From assembly GCA_022559845.1 (NCBI GenBank), contig CM040128.1:225045643-225109642 (forward strand): a DNA stretch of 64,000 nt. The letters are read 5' to 3'. The notes beneath the pieces were generated by a model. That model was not told the DNA's origin and did no database searches. It saw only the letters and a program-made list of their open reading frames with translations. Both the position numbers and the translations under genes were made by a program. Positions within the stretch are counted from its first letter, which is position 1; each line of letters begins with the position of its first letter. This document shows, one piece after another, positions 23,101 through 34,634 of this stretch. The stretch comes from Amorphophallus konjac. Taxonomy: Eukaryota > Streptophyta > Magnoliopsida > Alismatales > Araceae.

Positions 23101-23898
23101 GTAAACCACCCTTCATCTCTTCACCGGGATTTGGGGCTTCATGGCCTCCTAATAAATGATGTTTGCCTGCTTTGATGAATTGCAGCTGTTATCCTCGCCA
23201 GCCCTATAGGGCAAAAAGCCAGACCAGGCGAAAATGTTTTGTGGCCTCAGAGATGCTACTCCGAGGCATATGCAGCTTCCAGGAATCATGAAGGCTGCTA
23301 AAAAAGAGAAGAGTAAAAGAGGAGAGGGAGGGGAAATCAAATCCCCTTTCCGCAAAAAAAAAAGAGAAAAGAAGAAAAGAAAAAAAGAAAAGAAGAAGAA
23401 AAAAAAGAAGAGACAAGAAGAAAGAAATAAAAGGGAAGAGAAAGAATCGGCGAGAGAGGGTTGTACGACCATATCCATCGAGACCCGTGCTGAACAAAGA
23501 TTACCACTGTGGGATTGATGCGGTGGCGTGAACCACTCATCCCCTCCCTGAGGGGGTGAGCGCTCTCCTGCACACCCACCTTGGTCTATTACAGAAAAAA
23601 AAAGAGAAGAAGAAGAGAAGAAAAGAAAGGACAAAAATTTTGGCAAGCGTGGCCGGCCAAGAGAACGAGAAGAAGGCCGACATCTCGCCCAGCTCTCGGA
23701 GGGTCGAAGTCCGTGGTACAATTCCCTGGCCCGTTCCACCTTCCTGCTGCCCCTATCCGGCACAAGATGGTCCCTCGAGTGGCTGTTTGAAGATCTAACA
23801 AAACACAATTATAACTAGATGAATTGCTGTCCATTGTGGAGAATGCTTTATAGTGATGAGGCAAAGCACGACCACCACTCCCGAAGAGAACATGCACA
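23101..23898 (+). other. Leader of C, no coding
   Basis: No supportable gene. It holds two purine-only tracts (about 23355-23450 and 23590-23640), which look like slipped A/G microsatellites, and a segment CTCATCCCCTCCCTGAGGG near 23537 that resembles one close to the other end of the internal domain (near 42685). Confidence 0.6.
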
Positions 23899-26800
23899 TA
23901 CCCCGCCACGGAGAATAAGAGGGAGAAATATACCCCGCCATGGGGGCATAAGATGCAAGAAAAGCTACACCCCGCCCTGGGGGCATAAGAAGCAAGAAGG
24001 TACGCCCTAACCTAGGGGTACATGAAGAGAGAATCTACCCCGGTCTGGGGGCATACAAAACAAAAATTATACCCCGGCTCGGGGGCATTTGACAAAGGAG
24101 TGTACCCCCGCCATGGGGGGGGCATAGGATGCAACAAAGAATTCACCCCAGCCCGGGGGCATAAGAAATAAAGAATACACCCTAGACTTAGGAGAATCTG
24201 AAGAAGAAACATATACCCCACATGGGGGCCTGAGAAGCAAAAGATACAGCCCACTATAGGGGCATAAGTAGCAGACTCCACTCCGCCTTGAGGGCGGAAG
24301 AAGCCAAGACTCTACCCCGTTTGGGGGCACATGAAACAAAAGAAGCACACCCCGGCTCAGGGGAATACGAAGAGAAATGTACCCCACCATGGGGCAGAGG
24401 GAGAAGAAAAGTCTACCCCGATATAGGGGCATGAGGAGCAGCAGAATACACCCCGACCTGGGGGCATAAGAAGCAGAATTACACCCCACCTTGGGGGCAT
24501 CAGAAGCAACAATACACCCCCATCTTGGGGGCATCAGAAGCAACAATACACCCCATCTTGGGGGCACTAGAAGCAGAATACACCCCACTTTGGGTGCACG
24601 AGAAGCAAAACATACCCCCGCTCTGGGGGCATATGAAGAGAAATACGCCCCGCCTTGAGCGGTAGAAGAAGAATTACACCCCCGACTCGGGGGCACACAA
24701 GGCAAAAGGTACACCCCGGCTTCGGGGGCCACGTGAAAGGGATCTACCCCTGCCTGGGGGCATAAGAAGAAACAACATTCCCCGACTTAGGGGCCTTTGA
24801 AGAAGAAAGGTACCCCACCGTGGGGGCACATGAAGCAAAAGACATACCCCGTCACGGGGGCATAAGAAGAAAGAAATTCACCCCAGCTTGGGGGCACACA
24901 AAGAGAGGTGCACAAGCAGCAAATACACCCCCCCCCCCCCCCCCCCCGCCTGGGGGCATAGAAGCAGAGAAGTAGAATCCACCCCACCCCGGGGGCATAA
25001 GAAGCAGAATTACACCTCCCTTTGGGGGCATAAGAAGCAAAAGATACACCTCGTGCCGGGGGCATATGAAGAGAGTACTCTCCATCCCGGGGGCATAAGG
25101 AGCAGAAGACACACTCCACCTTGGGGGCATATGAAGCGAAAAGAATGCACCCCGGCCGGGGGCATACGAAGGGAAATATACCCCACTCTGGGGGCAGAAG
25201 AAGCAGAAGAATCTACCCCGACCTGGGGCATAACAAGCAACAAAGATACACCCCGCTCTTGGGACATATGAAGAGAAGAACTCCTCCGCCTTCAGGGGTA
25301 GACAAAGCAGAATTCACCCCCGCCATGGGGGGGTATAAGAAACAAAAGACACACCCCGTGCCAGGGGCATATATAGAGAAACTCACCCCATCATGGGGGC
25401 ATAAAAAGTAGAAGAACTCACCCTGGCTGAGGGGTATTTGAAGAAGAAACATACCCCGCCAAGGGGCATAGAAGTCATGAAGAATACGCCCCGACTTAAG
25501 GGCATTTGAAGAAGTCACATCCCGCCTCGGGAGCATGAGAAGCAGCAAGAATACACCCCGGCCTAGGGATATTTGAAGAAGAAATATACCCCACCTGGGG
25601 GCATAGAAGCCGTGAAGAGTATACCTCGGCTTGGGGGCATTTGAAGAGAGCTACGCCCCGTACCAGGGGCATATGAAGAAGAAACATACCCTGCCACGAG
25701 GGGCATAGAAGCCGTAAAGAATGCACCCCAGCTTACGGGGATCTGAAAAAGAAAAATGCACCCCACCTTGGGGGCATCAAAAGCAGCAATACGCCCCACT
25801 TTGGGTGCACAAGAAGCAAACATCCCCTAGTGTGTCGGGGTAGAAAAAAAAAAGAGAATCCACCCCGCTCTCGGACATAAGAAGAAAAAGATACACCCCG
25901 CTTAGGGGGCACATGAATAGAATACCACTCGACTCGGGGACATGTGAGAAGAATCTACCCCGACTTGGGGGCATAAGAAGAAATAGAGTTGCACCCCGGC
26001 CCGGGGGCACAAGAATAGAATCCACCCCGACTTGGGGGCACATAAAGCAAAGTTTACACCGCGGCTTAGGGGAATACGAAGAGAAATATACCCCTCTATG
26101 GGGTCAGAGAAGCTGAAGAATCTACCCCGGCCTGGGGGCATGATAAGCAACAGAGTTATACCCCGATCTAGGGGCACGTGAAGAAAAGACCCACCCTACC
26201 TTGGGTGAACAAGAAGCAAAGCACACCCCTCATGGGAGCACGTGAAATAAAGCTACCCTCCCCCTTTTAGGGGCATAAGAAGCAAAAGATACACCCCGTG
26301 TCGAGGGTATGTGAAGAGGAAGATAACTCCCTTTGGAGGCATAGGAAGCAGAAGAGGCACCCCAGCTTAGGGGCATTTGAAGGAGAAATATACCCCTCCA
26401 TGGGAGCATATGAAGAGAGACGTACCCCGCCTTAGGGGCATTTGAAGAAGCAACATACCCCACCACGGGGGCATGGAAGTTGTAAAGAATATACCCCGAC
26501 TTCTGGGGATCATAAGAAGAAACAGACACCGAGCCTGGGGCCATAGAGGCTGTAAAGACGCTACCCCGCTCTGGGGCATCAGAAGCAAAGACTACACCGC
26601 GTCGTGGGGGCATAAGAAGCAAAAGACTCTACCCCGCCTGGGGGCATAGAAGCCATGAAAAAATACACCCTGCTTGGGGGAACAGAAGTGAAGAGGCAAA
26701 ACACACCCCTCAGGGGGCACATATGAAATAAAGCTACACCCCAGCCTGGGGGCACATTAAAAGAAATACACTCCAGCACAGAGGCATTAATGAGAAAAGA
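23899..26800 (+). repeat. Array 1 of C: about 75 units of 33-40 bp with a CCCC/GGGG hairpin
   Basis: Consensus of one unit: TACACCCCGCCTTGGGGGC followed by ATAAGAAGCAAAAGA. Unit length varies. The C-block and G-block face each other over 3-6 bases, so each unit can fold. The stem is kept in most copies while the A/G-rich spacer drifts (CATAAGAAG, CATTTGAAGA, CACATGAAG, CATCAGAAG). A C run of about 20 (24927-24947) marks one unit. Minus-strand open frames such as 24732-24067 reflect the repeat and show no protein family. Confidence 0.9.
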
Positions 26801-26976
26801 TGAGCAGAATAAAGAAAAAGAGAGACGTGAAATAGACGTGGTCTTCGCACCCGCCTCTCCATACAAAAAAAGAAGAGAAGAAAGGAAAGAAGGTCTCGAG
26901 ATAGACATGGTCTTTTACCTTCGGCCATCCACCCAATAAACCTCTCACATGGTCGGCGTCACGACCTTTCGTCCGG
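26801..26976 (+). other. Purine-rich spacer between arrays 1 and 2 of C
   Basis: A/G-rich segment with two copies of an AGACGTGGTCTTC-like piece (near 26832 and 26903). No gene. Confidence 0.5.
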
Positions 26977-27552
26977 ACCGATAGATGTTCAGCCAATCGG
27001 GGCTTTAATCCGATAGATGTCCAGCCATCGGGGCTTTAATCCGATAGATGTCCAGCCATCAGGGCTTCAACCCGAAAGATGTTCAGTCGATCGGGGCCCT
27101 AATCCAAAAGATGCTCAGCCAATCGGGGCTTTAATCCGATAGATGCTCAGCCAATCGGGGCTTTAATCCGATAGATGTCCAGCCAATCGGGGCTTTAATC
27201 CGATAGATGTCCAGCCATCGGGGCTTTAATCCGATAGATGTCCAGCCATCGGGGCTTCAACCCAACAGATGTTTAGCCAATCGGGGCTTTAATCTGATAG
27301 ATGCTCAGCCAATCGGGGCTTTAATCCGATAGATGCTCAGCCAATCGGGGCGTTAATCCGATAGATGCTCAGCCGATCGGGGCTTTAATCCAATAGATGT
27401 CCAGCCATCGGGGCTTCAACTCGACAGAAGTTCAGCCGTCGGGGCTCCAATCCGACGGATGTCGACAGCCGGCGATTGAGCCAACAGATGATCAGCCGTC
27501 GACATGCAGGCTGACAGATGCACAGCCACTAGCAGCCACGCCGACAGATGAC
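26977..27552 (+). repeat. Array 2 of C: about 17 units of 31-33 bp with an ATCGG/CCGAT hairpin
   Basis: Each unit carries ATCGG, nine bases (GGCTTTAAT), CCGAT, then AGATGTCCAGCC; a clear example is 27027-27045. Units at the 3' end (27420-27552) drift to GTCGG and CCGAC forms. Confidence 0.9.
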
Positions 27553-27599
27553 CAATCCCTATGTGTAAAACTTCCCCCCTTCCCTACTACAGCATTGAT

Positions 27600-27695
27600 T
27601 TTGTACCCAAAAGAAAAAGAGAAGAGAAGAAGAAAATAAAAAGGAGAAGAATAGGAAAAGAAAAAAGACAGAGAAAGAAAGAGAATGAAGGGAAA
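27600..27695 (+). repeat. Purine tract between arrays 2 and 3 of C
   Basis: Nearly pure A/G microsatellite-like stretch, similar to the tracts at 23355 and 23590 in the same leader-derived region. Confidence 0.6.
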
Positions 27696-27790
27696 ACGAT
27701 AATAATATATACATATGTATATGCATATGTCTCCCGTCCGCACACCCCTACGTATCGACGGGCATCCGCACGGGCAAAGACGGCTCCAGC

Positions 27791-28262
27791 CCTGCATTGG
27801 CGTTAGTCCCTTGCCAACGGATAAGTCCCTTTCTGGTGCAGGGCTTCATGCCCTAGCCACCCACTCTCACGCAATATTATCATTACAGACCCTACGTCCG
27901 AATCGGCAGAGAAAAAAAAAACCCCCGTTGCGTTGGCATTACCTTCTTGCCAACGAATGAACCTTATCTCTCGGCGCAAGGCTTCGTGCCCTAGCCACCT
28001 TCTCTCATGCAAAATCGCCATTGTGGGCCTTACGCCCGAATCGGCAAACTCTCTATCCTTGCGCTGGCATTAGTCCCTTGCCAATGAATAAGTCCCTTTC
28101 CGGTGCAGGGCCTCGTGCCTTAGCCACCCGCTCTCACACAATATTGCCATTACGGACCTTACGTCCGAATCGACAGAGAAAAAAAAACTGTTACGTTGGC
28201 ATTATCTTCTTGCTAACGAATGAACCTTATCTTTCGACGCAAGGCTTCGGGCCCTAGCCAAC
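27791..28262 (+). repeat. Array 3 of C: two 267-bp double units with several hairpins
   Basis: Landmark GGCRTTAGTCCCTTGCCAA recurs at about 27799 and 28065. Each double unit contains TTGGC..GCCAA (27797-27801 with 27813-27817), CGTTGGC..GCCAACG (27931-27937 with 27949-27955), GGGC..GCCC and CGGAC..GTCCG. In the second copy the right arm GCCAACG is GCTAACG, which still pairs through a G-T wobble. Confidence 0.85.
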
Positions 28263-28373
28263 AATTACATATTATCCGCTCGTCAAAAAAAAGGGAGAAA
28301 GGGGCTTAAAATAGAGCTGCCCCGCCGGACTTGCCCCTACAAGGGGATAAGGGTAAAAATGGCAGCAACCCGG

Positions 28374-28496
28374 CTGTGGCGAAAACCCGAAAGGGCACTA
28401 CAGGCAAAATCGGGTACCCCGCCATGTGAAAACCCGAGAGGGCACGTGGGTAAAAGCAAGAGGGGGCTGGTGCTGGCGAAAACCCGAAAGGGCGCT
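28374..28496 (+). repeat. Array 4 of C: three short units of CGAAAACCCGAAAGGGC
   Basis: Three copies of (G/C)GAAAACCCGARAGGGC, about 55-60 bases apart, between arrays 3 and 5. Confidence 0.7.
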
Positions 28497-28530
28497 TCTA
28501 CCGGTAATATGGTTTAAAAAGAAAAAAAAT

Positions 28531-29275
28531 CAAGAGACGAAGAGACAAATAAACCATGTCAGCTCCCGGCACCCCGTTGGCACTGATGAAGAAAAGAAGA
28601 GACCAACAAACTATGTAAGCTCCCGACACCCTGTCGGCACTGATGAAGAGAAGAAGAGACCAACAAACCATGTCAGCTCCCGATGCCCTGTCGGCACTGA
28701 TGAAGAGAAGAAGAGACAAACAAACCATGTCAGCTCCCGGCACCCCGTCGGCACTGATGAAGAAAAGAAGAGACAAACAAACCGTGTCAACTCCCGACAC
28801 CCTGTCGGCACTGATGAAGAGAAGAAGAGACAAACAAACTATGTCAGCTCCCGACACCCTGTCGGCACTGATGAAGAGAAGAAGAGACCAACAAACCATG
28901 TCAACTCCCGACACCCCGTCGGCACTAATGAAGAAAAGAAGAGAATAACAAACCATGTCAGCTCCCGGCACCCCGTCGGCACTGATGAAGAGAAGAAGAG
29001 ACAAACAAACCATGTCAGCTCCCAGCACCCCATCGACACTGATGAAGAGAAGAAGAGACAAATAAACCATGTCAGGTTCCCGACACCCCGTCGGCACTAA
29101 TGAAGAGAAAAAGGGACAAGCATACCACGTCAGGTTCCCGACACCCCGTCGGCACTAATGAAGAGAAAAAGGGACAAGCATACCACGTCAGGTTCCCGAC
29201 ACCCCGTCAGCACTAATGAAGAGAAAAAGGGACAAGCATACCACGTCAGCGCACGACACCTGTCGGCATCGATGA
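28531..29275 (+). repeat. Array 5 of C: about 13 units of 57-58 bp with a CCGAC/GTCGG hairpin
   Basis: Units read CATGTCAGCTCCCGACACC, CTGTCGGCACTGATGAAGAG, AAGAAGAGACAAACAAAC. The first eight or so are exactly 57 bases apart, later ones 58. The stem CCGAC with GTCGG is kept in most copies; where the left arm is CCGGC it pairs through a G-T wobble. Because 57 is a multiple of three, frames stay open on both strands (for example 28426-29100 plus and 29097-28498 minus). Confidence 0.92.
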
Positions 29276-29284
29276 ACAAACCTG

Positions 29285-29505
29285 TGGCCCAGACCTTTCG
29301 TCTGGTTCCATGAACAAAAATACCCTTGCTTTGACACTAACCCCGTGTCAATGAATAGACCATGTCGGTCCCCGACTCCTCGTCGACATCGATGAACAAA
29401 CCTGTGGCCCGGACCTTTCTTCTGGTTCCATGAGCAAAAAGACCTTGCTTTGGCATTAACCCCGCGTCAATGAATAAACCACATCAATATTACAACTCCC
29501 AATCC
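29285..29505 (+). repeat. Hairpin-rich transition segment of C
   Basis: Two copies of a roughly 120-base block. Inverted repeats include CCAGAC..GTCTGG (29289-29306), TTGACAC..GTGTCAA (29331-29351) and TGTCG..CGACA (29363-29388). Each is followed by an ATGAAYARA-type tail. Confidence 0.8.
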
Positions 29506-29511
29506 CACCGA

Positions 29512-30035
29512 TGAATAAACCCTTGGCTCGGACCTTCCATCCAAGTCGATGAACAAAAAAAAACTCCTTTGCTTGGCCCGGACCTTCCGTCCAAGTCGAT
29601 GAGCAAAAAGAACCTCCTTGCTTGGCTCAGACCTTCCATCCAAGTCGATGAACAAAAAGAACTCCTTTGCTTGGCCCGGACCCTCCGTCCAAGTCAATGA
29701 ACAAAAAAAAAGAAACCTACTTTGCTTGGCTCGGACCTTCCGTCCAAGTCGATGAATAAAAAGAACCTCTTTGCTTGGCTCGAACCTTCCGTCCAAGCCA
29801 ATGAATAAAAAAAAAGAGAGAGCCTTCTGGCTTGGCACAGACCTTCCGTCCAAGTCAATAAAAAAAAGAGAAAAAAAGAAGAAGGGAACTCTCTTGCTTG
29901 GCTCGGACCTTCCGTCCAAGTCAATGAATAAAAAAAATAACTTCCTTGCTTGGCTCGGACCTTCCGTCCAAGTCGATGAACAAAAAGAACCTCTTTGCTT
30001 AGCTCGGACCTTCTATCCAAGTCAATGAATGAAAG
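29512..30035 (+). repeat. Array 6 of C: about 10 units of 48-70 bp with a two-step CTTGG/CCAAG hairpin
   Basis: The unit starts CTTGGCTCGGACCTTCCGTC, then CAAGTCGATGAACAAAAAGA. Outer arms CTTGG and CCAAG enclose inner arms CGGA and TCCG. Length differences lie mainly in the A/G tail (for example the A-runs near 29707 and 29865). First unit 29522-29545. Confidence 0.9.
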
Positions 30036-30407
30036 ACCCCTTTGCCTTGGCACTCACCCCATGCCAATGAATAGATCACGTCAGCTCCCGGCACCCTGTC
30101 GGCACCAGCAAATAAACCCTTCGCTTCGAACGTTCCACCGGATTGCATAAAATTCTTTTCACCCCATCGGAGCCCCTTTCATAAGCCTTCGGCTTGGACC
30201 TCCCATCCGAGTCGATGAATGAACAATTCTCCTAAACCCAGCATGAGTCATCAACTCCCCCTTGGGATTGGCCTCATCTAAGTCATTTTAGGCCTCTTGC
30301 CTAAGACAACACATAGACCCTTCGTTCTTGCTTCGGTATTCACCCCATGCCGATGACAAACCCCCACTCTGACATCTCAGTCCACGTGCATATGCGGTGA
30401 AACGATC
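30036..30407 (+). repeat. Last hairpin segment of C before insertion of B
   Basis: Continues the theme with TTGGCA..TGCCAA (30047-30067) and TCGGTA..TGCCGA (30333-30353), each followed by ATGAATAGA or TGACAAA. CGATC (30403-30407) is the TSD of B. Confidence 0.75.
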
Positions 30408-31295
30408 TGTTAGCGCAGCAAGAGTGATATAGAAGGGGGGATGAATAGATCACTCCCAATTTGTAAAACCTTAGGCGGAAAATTAATTCTACTGCTTACG
30501 CCCCTCCTGAACCCGCACACAGAGAATTGCAAACGCGGTCACCAGACAAGACAGTATAAGTAAATGAGAATGAAGAACAGATCACATGGAAGCAAAGTGA
30601 CAAGCAGATGGAGAGCGCAGATAATAACAGCAAACCACAGAGGAGGCACTCAGTTTTTAGGTGGTTCGATTACAGTCCGTAATCTACATCCACCCCTCAC
30701 TCCAACTAGAATGAGGATTCCACTAGACAATGCTAGAACACTGTAGACTCAGTCTGCGAACAAGATGCTGCCACACAGCTTGAATATCCAAGGGAAACAA
30801 ATCCCTCAACCAAGCTCTGCTACCCACAGAGCTTGAAACTTGTTTCAGCTACCAGCTAGAACAGAACGGAGACACCCCTCCCTTCCTCCACACACCGGAG
30901 GGAACCTACTAATAACAACCTGTCACTAGCAACACCAGAGATCACCGACCTCTCTTCCTCTGCAACCCAGAGGGAAACCGGAGTTACACTCCCTTCCTCC
31001 ACACACTGGAGGGGAACAAATTCGAATCAAAAGAATTAACAAATAAAAAGAAAACAAAATAGAAACAAGGACCAACGAGGAAGCAGTCGGTTCTGAAACC
31101 AATACAAATGTAACTTCAAAGGAAGCAATTCATCAAACCACAGACACTGCTCTCTCTCTCTCGAACATACTACTCTCGGATCTGGACAATATGGAACTCT
31201 CTGCTCTTTCTCCTTTCTGGATCGTGCAGCCTCACACAAATGCCTTCTGCTTTTTCTTTTTCACGATCTCTCTTTCACTGAAGGACGATGCTAAA

Positions 31296-31303
31296 TATAT
31301 ATA
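31296..31303 (-). promoter_or_regulatory. TATA box of the 3' LTR of B
   Basis: TATATATA within GCTATATATATTTAGC on the minus strand; equivalent at 40812-40819. Lies downstream of the motif array, as in A. Confidence 0.6.
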
Positions 31304-31520
31304 GCAGATGATGGGCGTGTGGCTTTCAGGTTCCCACCCAGAGAGCACCTCGGATCACGTGCCAGGGATCATCCTCAGATCAAGTGCCCAATCATTAACT
31401 TGTGTTTATCTTCTGACAGAGACAGAAGACATGATTCGAATTAGGTAGTTCAGTCTGTTAATCATCAAATGTACATTCTTTAAAGCACCAAATGATCAAG
31501 TGTGTACAACGTGCGAGTGA

Positions 31521-32916
31521 GTGTATAGACTTAATGTATGAACGCATCTAAAAGATGGTGTACAGACTTAATGAATAAGCGCATGTGAAAGGCAGTGTAT
31601 AGACTTAATGAATAAGCGCATGTGAATGGCAGTGTATAGACTTAATGAAAAAACGCATGTGAAAGGCAGTGTATAGACTTAATGAATAAGCGCGTGTGAA
31701 AGGCAGTGTATAGACTTAATGAATAAGTGCGTGTGAAAGTCAGTGTATAGACTTAATGAATAAGCGCGTGTGAAAGGCAGTGTATAGGCATGTGATGAAC
31801 AGTGCATGAACGAGCCTTACCAATGTGTAGACTTTACAGTGCTCAGTCACTGTATAGACTTCATGAAGCCTAACCAGTGTATAGACTTGGAACGAGTGTG
31901 CTGTGAGCACTGTATAGACTCAAGATTTAACAACCGACGATATAGAGTTGAGGCCGGACAACCCAATATATAGACTTGAAGCATGAGGCCAGTGTTCAGA
32001 CTTTGAGGAAGAGATGCACTGTTCGCAATGTACAGACTTGATAGTGTAAGACGCTAAGTAAGATGGTGAACAGTGTGTTGACTTTGATGCCCAACGGTGA
32101 TGTATAGACTTCGACAAGCTTGAGCCAGTGCATAGACTTTGCCAGAGTGAGACGATGCATGAGACGCTGAAGGACCGATGTACAGACTCTGAATCGTGAA
32201 GGCTGGCTGTATAGACTTGAATCGCTTGAAGCGATGTACAGACTTGGTGAGGCTCAAGCAGTGTACAGACTTGTGAAGGCTTCAGCGTTGTACAGACATG
32301 GAAGTACCACTGTGGATGTATGGACTTGATGATCCACTGTGGATGTATGGACTTGAGTCAGTGAAGCCGATGTACAGACTTGCCGATTCGAAGCCACTGT
32401 ACAGACTTTGAAGAACAGTTCAATGTATAGACTTCACGTTGTACAGACTTTGAGCTTTGATCGTTTGAGCAGTATGCAATGTACAGGCTTAGCAATGTAT
32501 TGACTTGGCCAGGAAAGTGTAGGGAAAGGTATGAGTGTATAGACTTGGCCAAGCGTAGGAAAAGATGTGGAGTGTACACACTTGGTAAAACAAAGTCTAG
32601 TGTATAGACTTGGAGAAGCGAAACCGATGTACAGACTTAGAAGGATTTGAACGGGAGAGTGTATGGACTTGGTTTCTATAGCAATGTATAGAGTTGAAGG
32701 TCTGACAATCGAGTGTATAGACTTAGGCCTAACACTTGAATGTATAGGGTTGAAGACCTAACAATCGAGTGTGTAGACTTGAAGCGGTCGGGCAGTGTAC
32801 AGACTTAGAATATTAAGACCAGTGTATAGACTTCAGTTAGAAGGTGTCCGATGTACAGACTTGAAGATGATATGCCAATGTACAGACTTAATCGATCAAG
32901 CTGGTGTATAGACTTT
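31521..32916 (-). repeat. AAGTCTATACA-like motif array in the 3' LTR of B
   Basis: Seen on the plus strand as TGTATAGACTT or TGTACAGACTT, about 40 copies. The TATA-proximal part (31521-31790) is a regular run of seven 37-bp units (TGTATAGACTTAATGAATAA then GCGCATGTGAAAGGCAG); the rest has irregular spacers as in A. Confidence 0.9.
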
Positions 32917-33125
32917 GGTACCCAGACAATCAATGTTCTGATGGGTCGACGCATCAGTAAGGGTGGGTCTACCGACTACTGTCCATACTAACCAAACAGT
33001 GTAGATAGATGAAATAATGAAACAGCATATGAACTGTACTCACTTACATGATGAACCAGCAAAAATCTAGAGATAGAAGATTGATTTATAGTGTGAGACA
33101 TCATCAAAACCATAGGGATGCAACA

Positions 33126-34634
33126 ATCGCCCCCTTTTTGATGATGGCAACACTATGAATCAAGCAATATCAAAGTTCAACAAGAAATTAATATCAGCTG
33201 TAACAAACAGAGTAAATTCAAGGCATGCTCATGCAGATGAATTATACATTCCCTACAACACACTCTCATCTCCCCCACAACTCATAAACATATCTTCCCC
33301 GAAGCAACATGACTCCCCCAAAGCTCAAGACAAATCCAAGACTCACTGATATTGCAGAATTTCTCTCCCCCTTTGACATCAGCAAAAAGAAATACAGAAT
33401 GTATGACAGTGCTGGAAACATGAAGAAGAAGTGAGGTAACTTCTTAGTGCAGAAAGTCACGAGTAGGTCTTAAGAGAATAAGTGAGGTTCTAATTTCAAG
33501 AGAAGATTCTTTAAACTCCAGTACACAATAGAGAAGTAGAATGATAGAAAAGTTTATCAGCATACATAGTGTATGATTTAGAGCAGGAGTTAACAAGTAT
33601 GGCTAGATATAGCTGATCATTCAACTATCCCACAAGACAGCAAGAAACGAAATCAGAGAGGTGTTCTCAAGGTATTGAGGACAAGCAATCCATTAGTTGC
33701 ATAACAACAAGGAAATTTTTCTTTGTTGGAGATGATTTTCAAGAAGATCAATGAGTAAGTTGGTAGTTCACTCCTTTGACATTAGGGAGACACCTTGATT
33801 AGAGACCAGAATCCCCAGTTACTCAGAGTGAGTACCTCGTTACTTCCTTCCTTTTTTTATTTATTAAGGAACAGAGTTAGTAACTGTGGCTTTTGACATG
33901 AGGAAACACCTTGATTAGAGGTCAGAGTCCCCAGTTACTCACCAGCAAGCCACCATTGCTCTGTCATGTCTTTTCATTCATTTTAAGCATTTGACACCTC
34001 ATGACATGGGAGAAATATTCATTTCATTGATGAAGCTCCCAGTTTCCCAGTGATCAAAATAGGACATGTTTGTTCAGTTAATCCCTTGAGTTAAAGAGAT
34101 AGAATGATTAAAAATCAATACCAGAAGGACTATTTCTTGAATTGAGTCTTGAAGTCTAGATTTCAAGCTGATTGGGTCAGATATCAAGACATACAGGTTT
34201 TGGCCTGAACCAGAATCAATGACAATGTAGGAAGATATACTTTATGCAATTAGTCCAGATCTCTGAAGGAGTACCAAAGGAAAGATTCTAACTGGATTTT
34301 AGAGTCACTGACTTATAGACTTAAGAAATAAGTGACACTCTACTGTATGAGAGAACCACACTAGATCACTCATGCAAAACCAGCAAAGTTACACATCTGG
34401 ACAATCCTTTTGAATCTGTCAAAGAACTTCTCTTCTCACATTTCAACTCAGCTCCCCCTAAGACATAGCATTCCTCAATAAAACAATCCAGCATAATCTC
34501 AAAGCTTCCCCTCACTCAAAGCATTCCTGAAAGCTAACCAGCAGACATTCTGAACTCCCCCTTAAACCAGCATGAAAGAAGGCTAAACATCAGACAAACA
34601 CAACTCCCCCTCACAACAAGAACAGACTTGATAA
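33126..34634 (-). other. Non-coding 3' region of B with multiple polypurine tracts
   Basis: No gene supported. On the minus strand GGGGGAG-like tracts recur (near 34602, 34556, 34451, 33364, 33312 and 33270) and AAAAAGGGGGCGAT (33126-33139) directly precedes the 3' LTR. Matches the equivalent part of A along most of its length. Confidence 0.85.

Larger units (their letters stand above)
30408..33125 (-). repeat. 3' LTR of B (2718 bp)
   Basis: On the minus strand it starts TGTTGCATCCCTATGG (at 33125) and ends GCTAACA (at 30408). It contains the motif array (31521-32916) and a TATATATA box (31296-31303). It is 39 bases shorter than the other LTR, mostly because it has one fewer 37-bp unit. Confidence 0.95.

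Noticed and set aside
23149..23808. 219-codon minus frame with Phe/Ser/Leu runs
   Set aside because: Complement of two purine tracts in the leader of C; low complexity, no domain.
24067..26908. Many minus-strand open frames of 70-220 codons (for example 24732-24067)
   Set aside because: They run through array 1 and translate into the repeat itself (PPRWG-like). Unit length varies, so no frame is kept, and no protein family is visible.
23899..29275. CRISPR-like appearance of regularly spaced repeats
   Set aside because: Repeats and spacers are both similar between units, there are no unique spacers and no cas genes, and the context is a plant retroelement.
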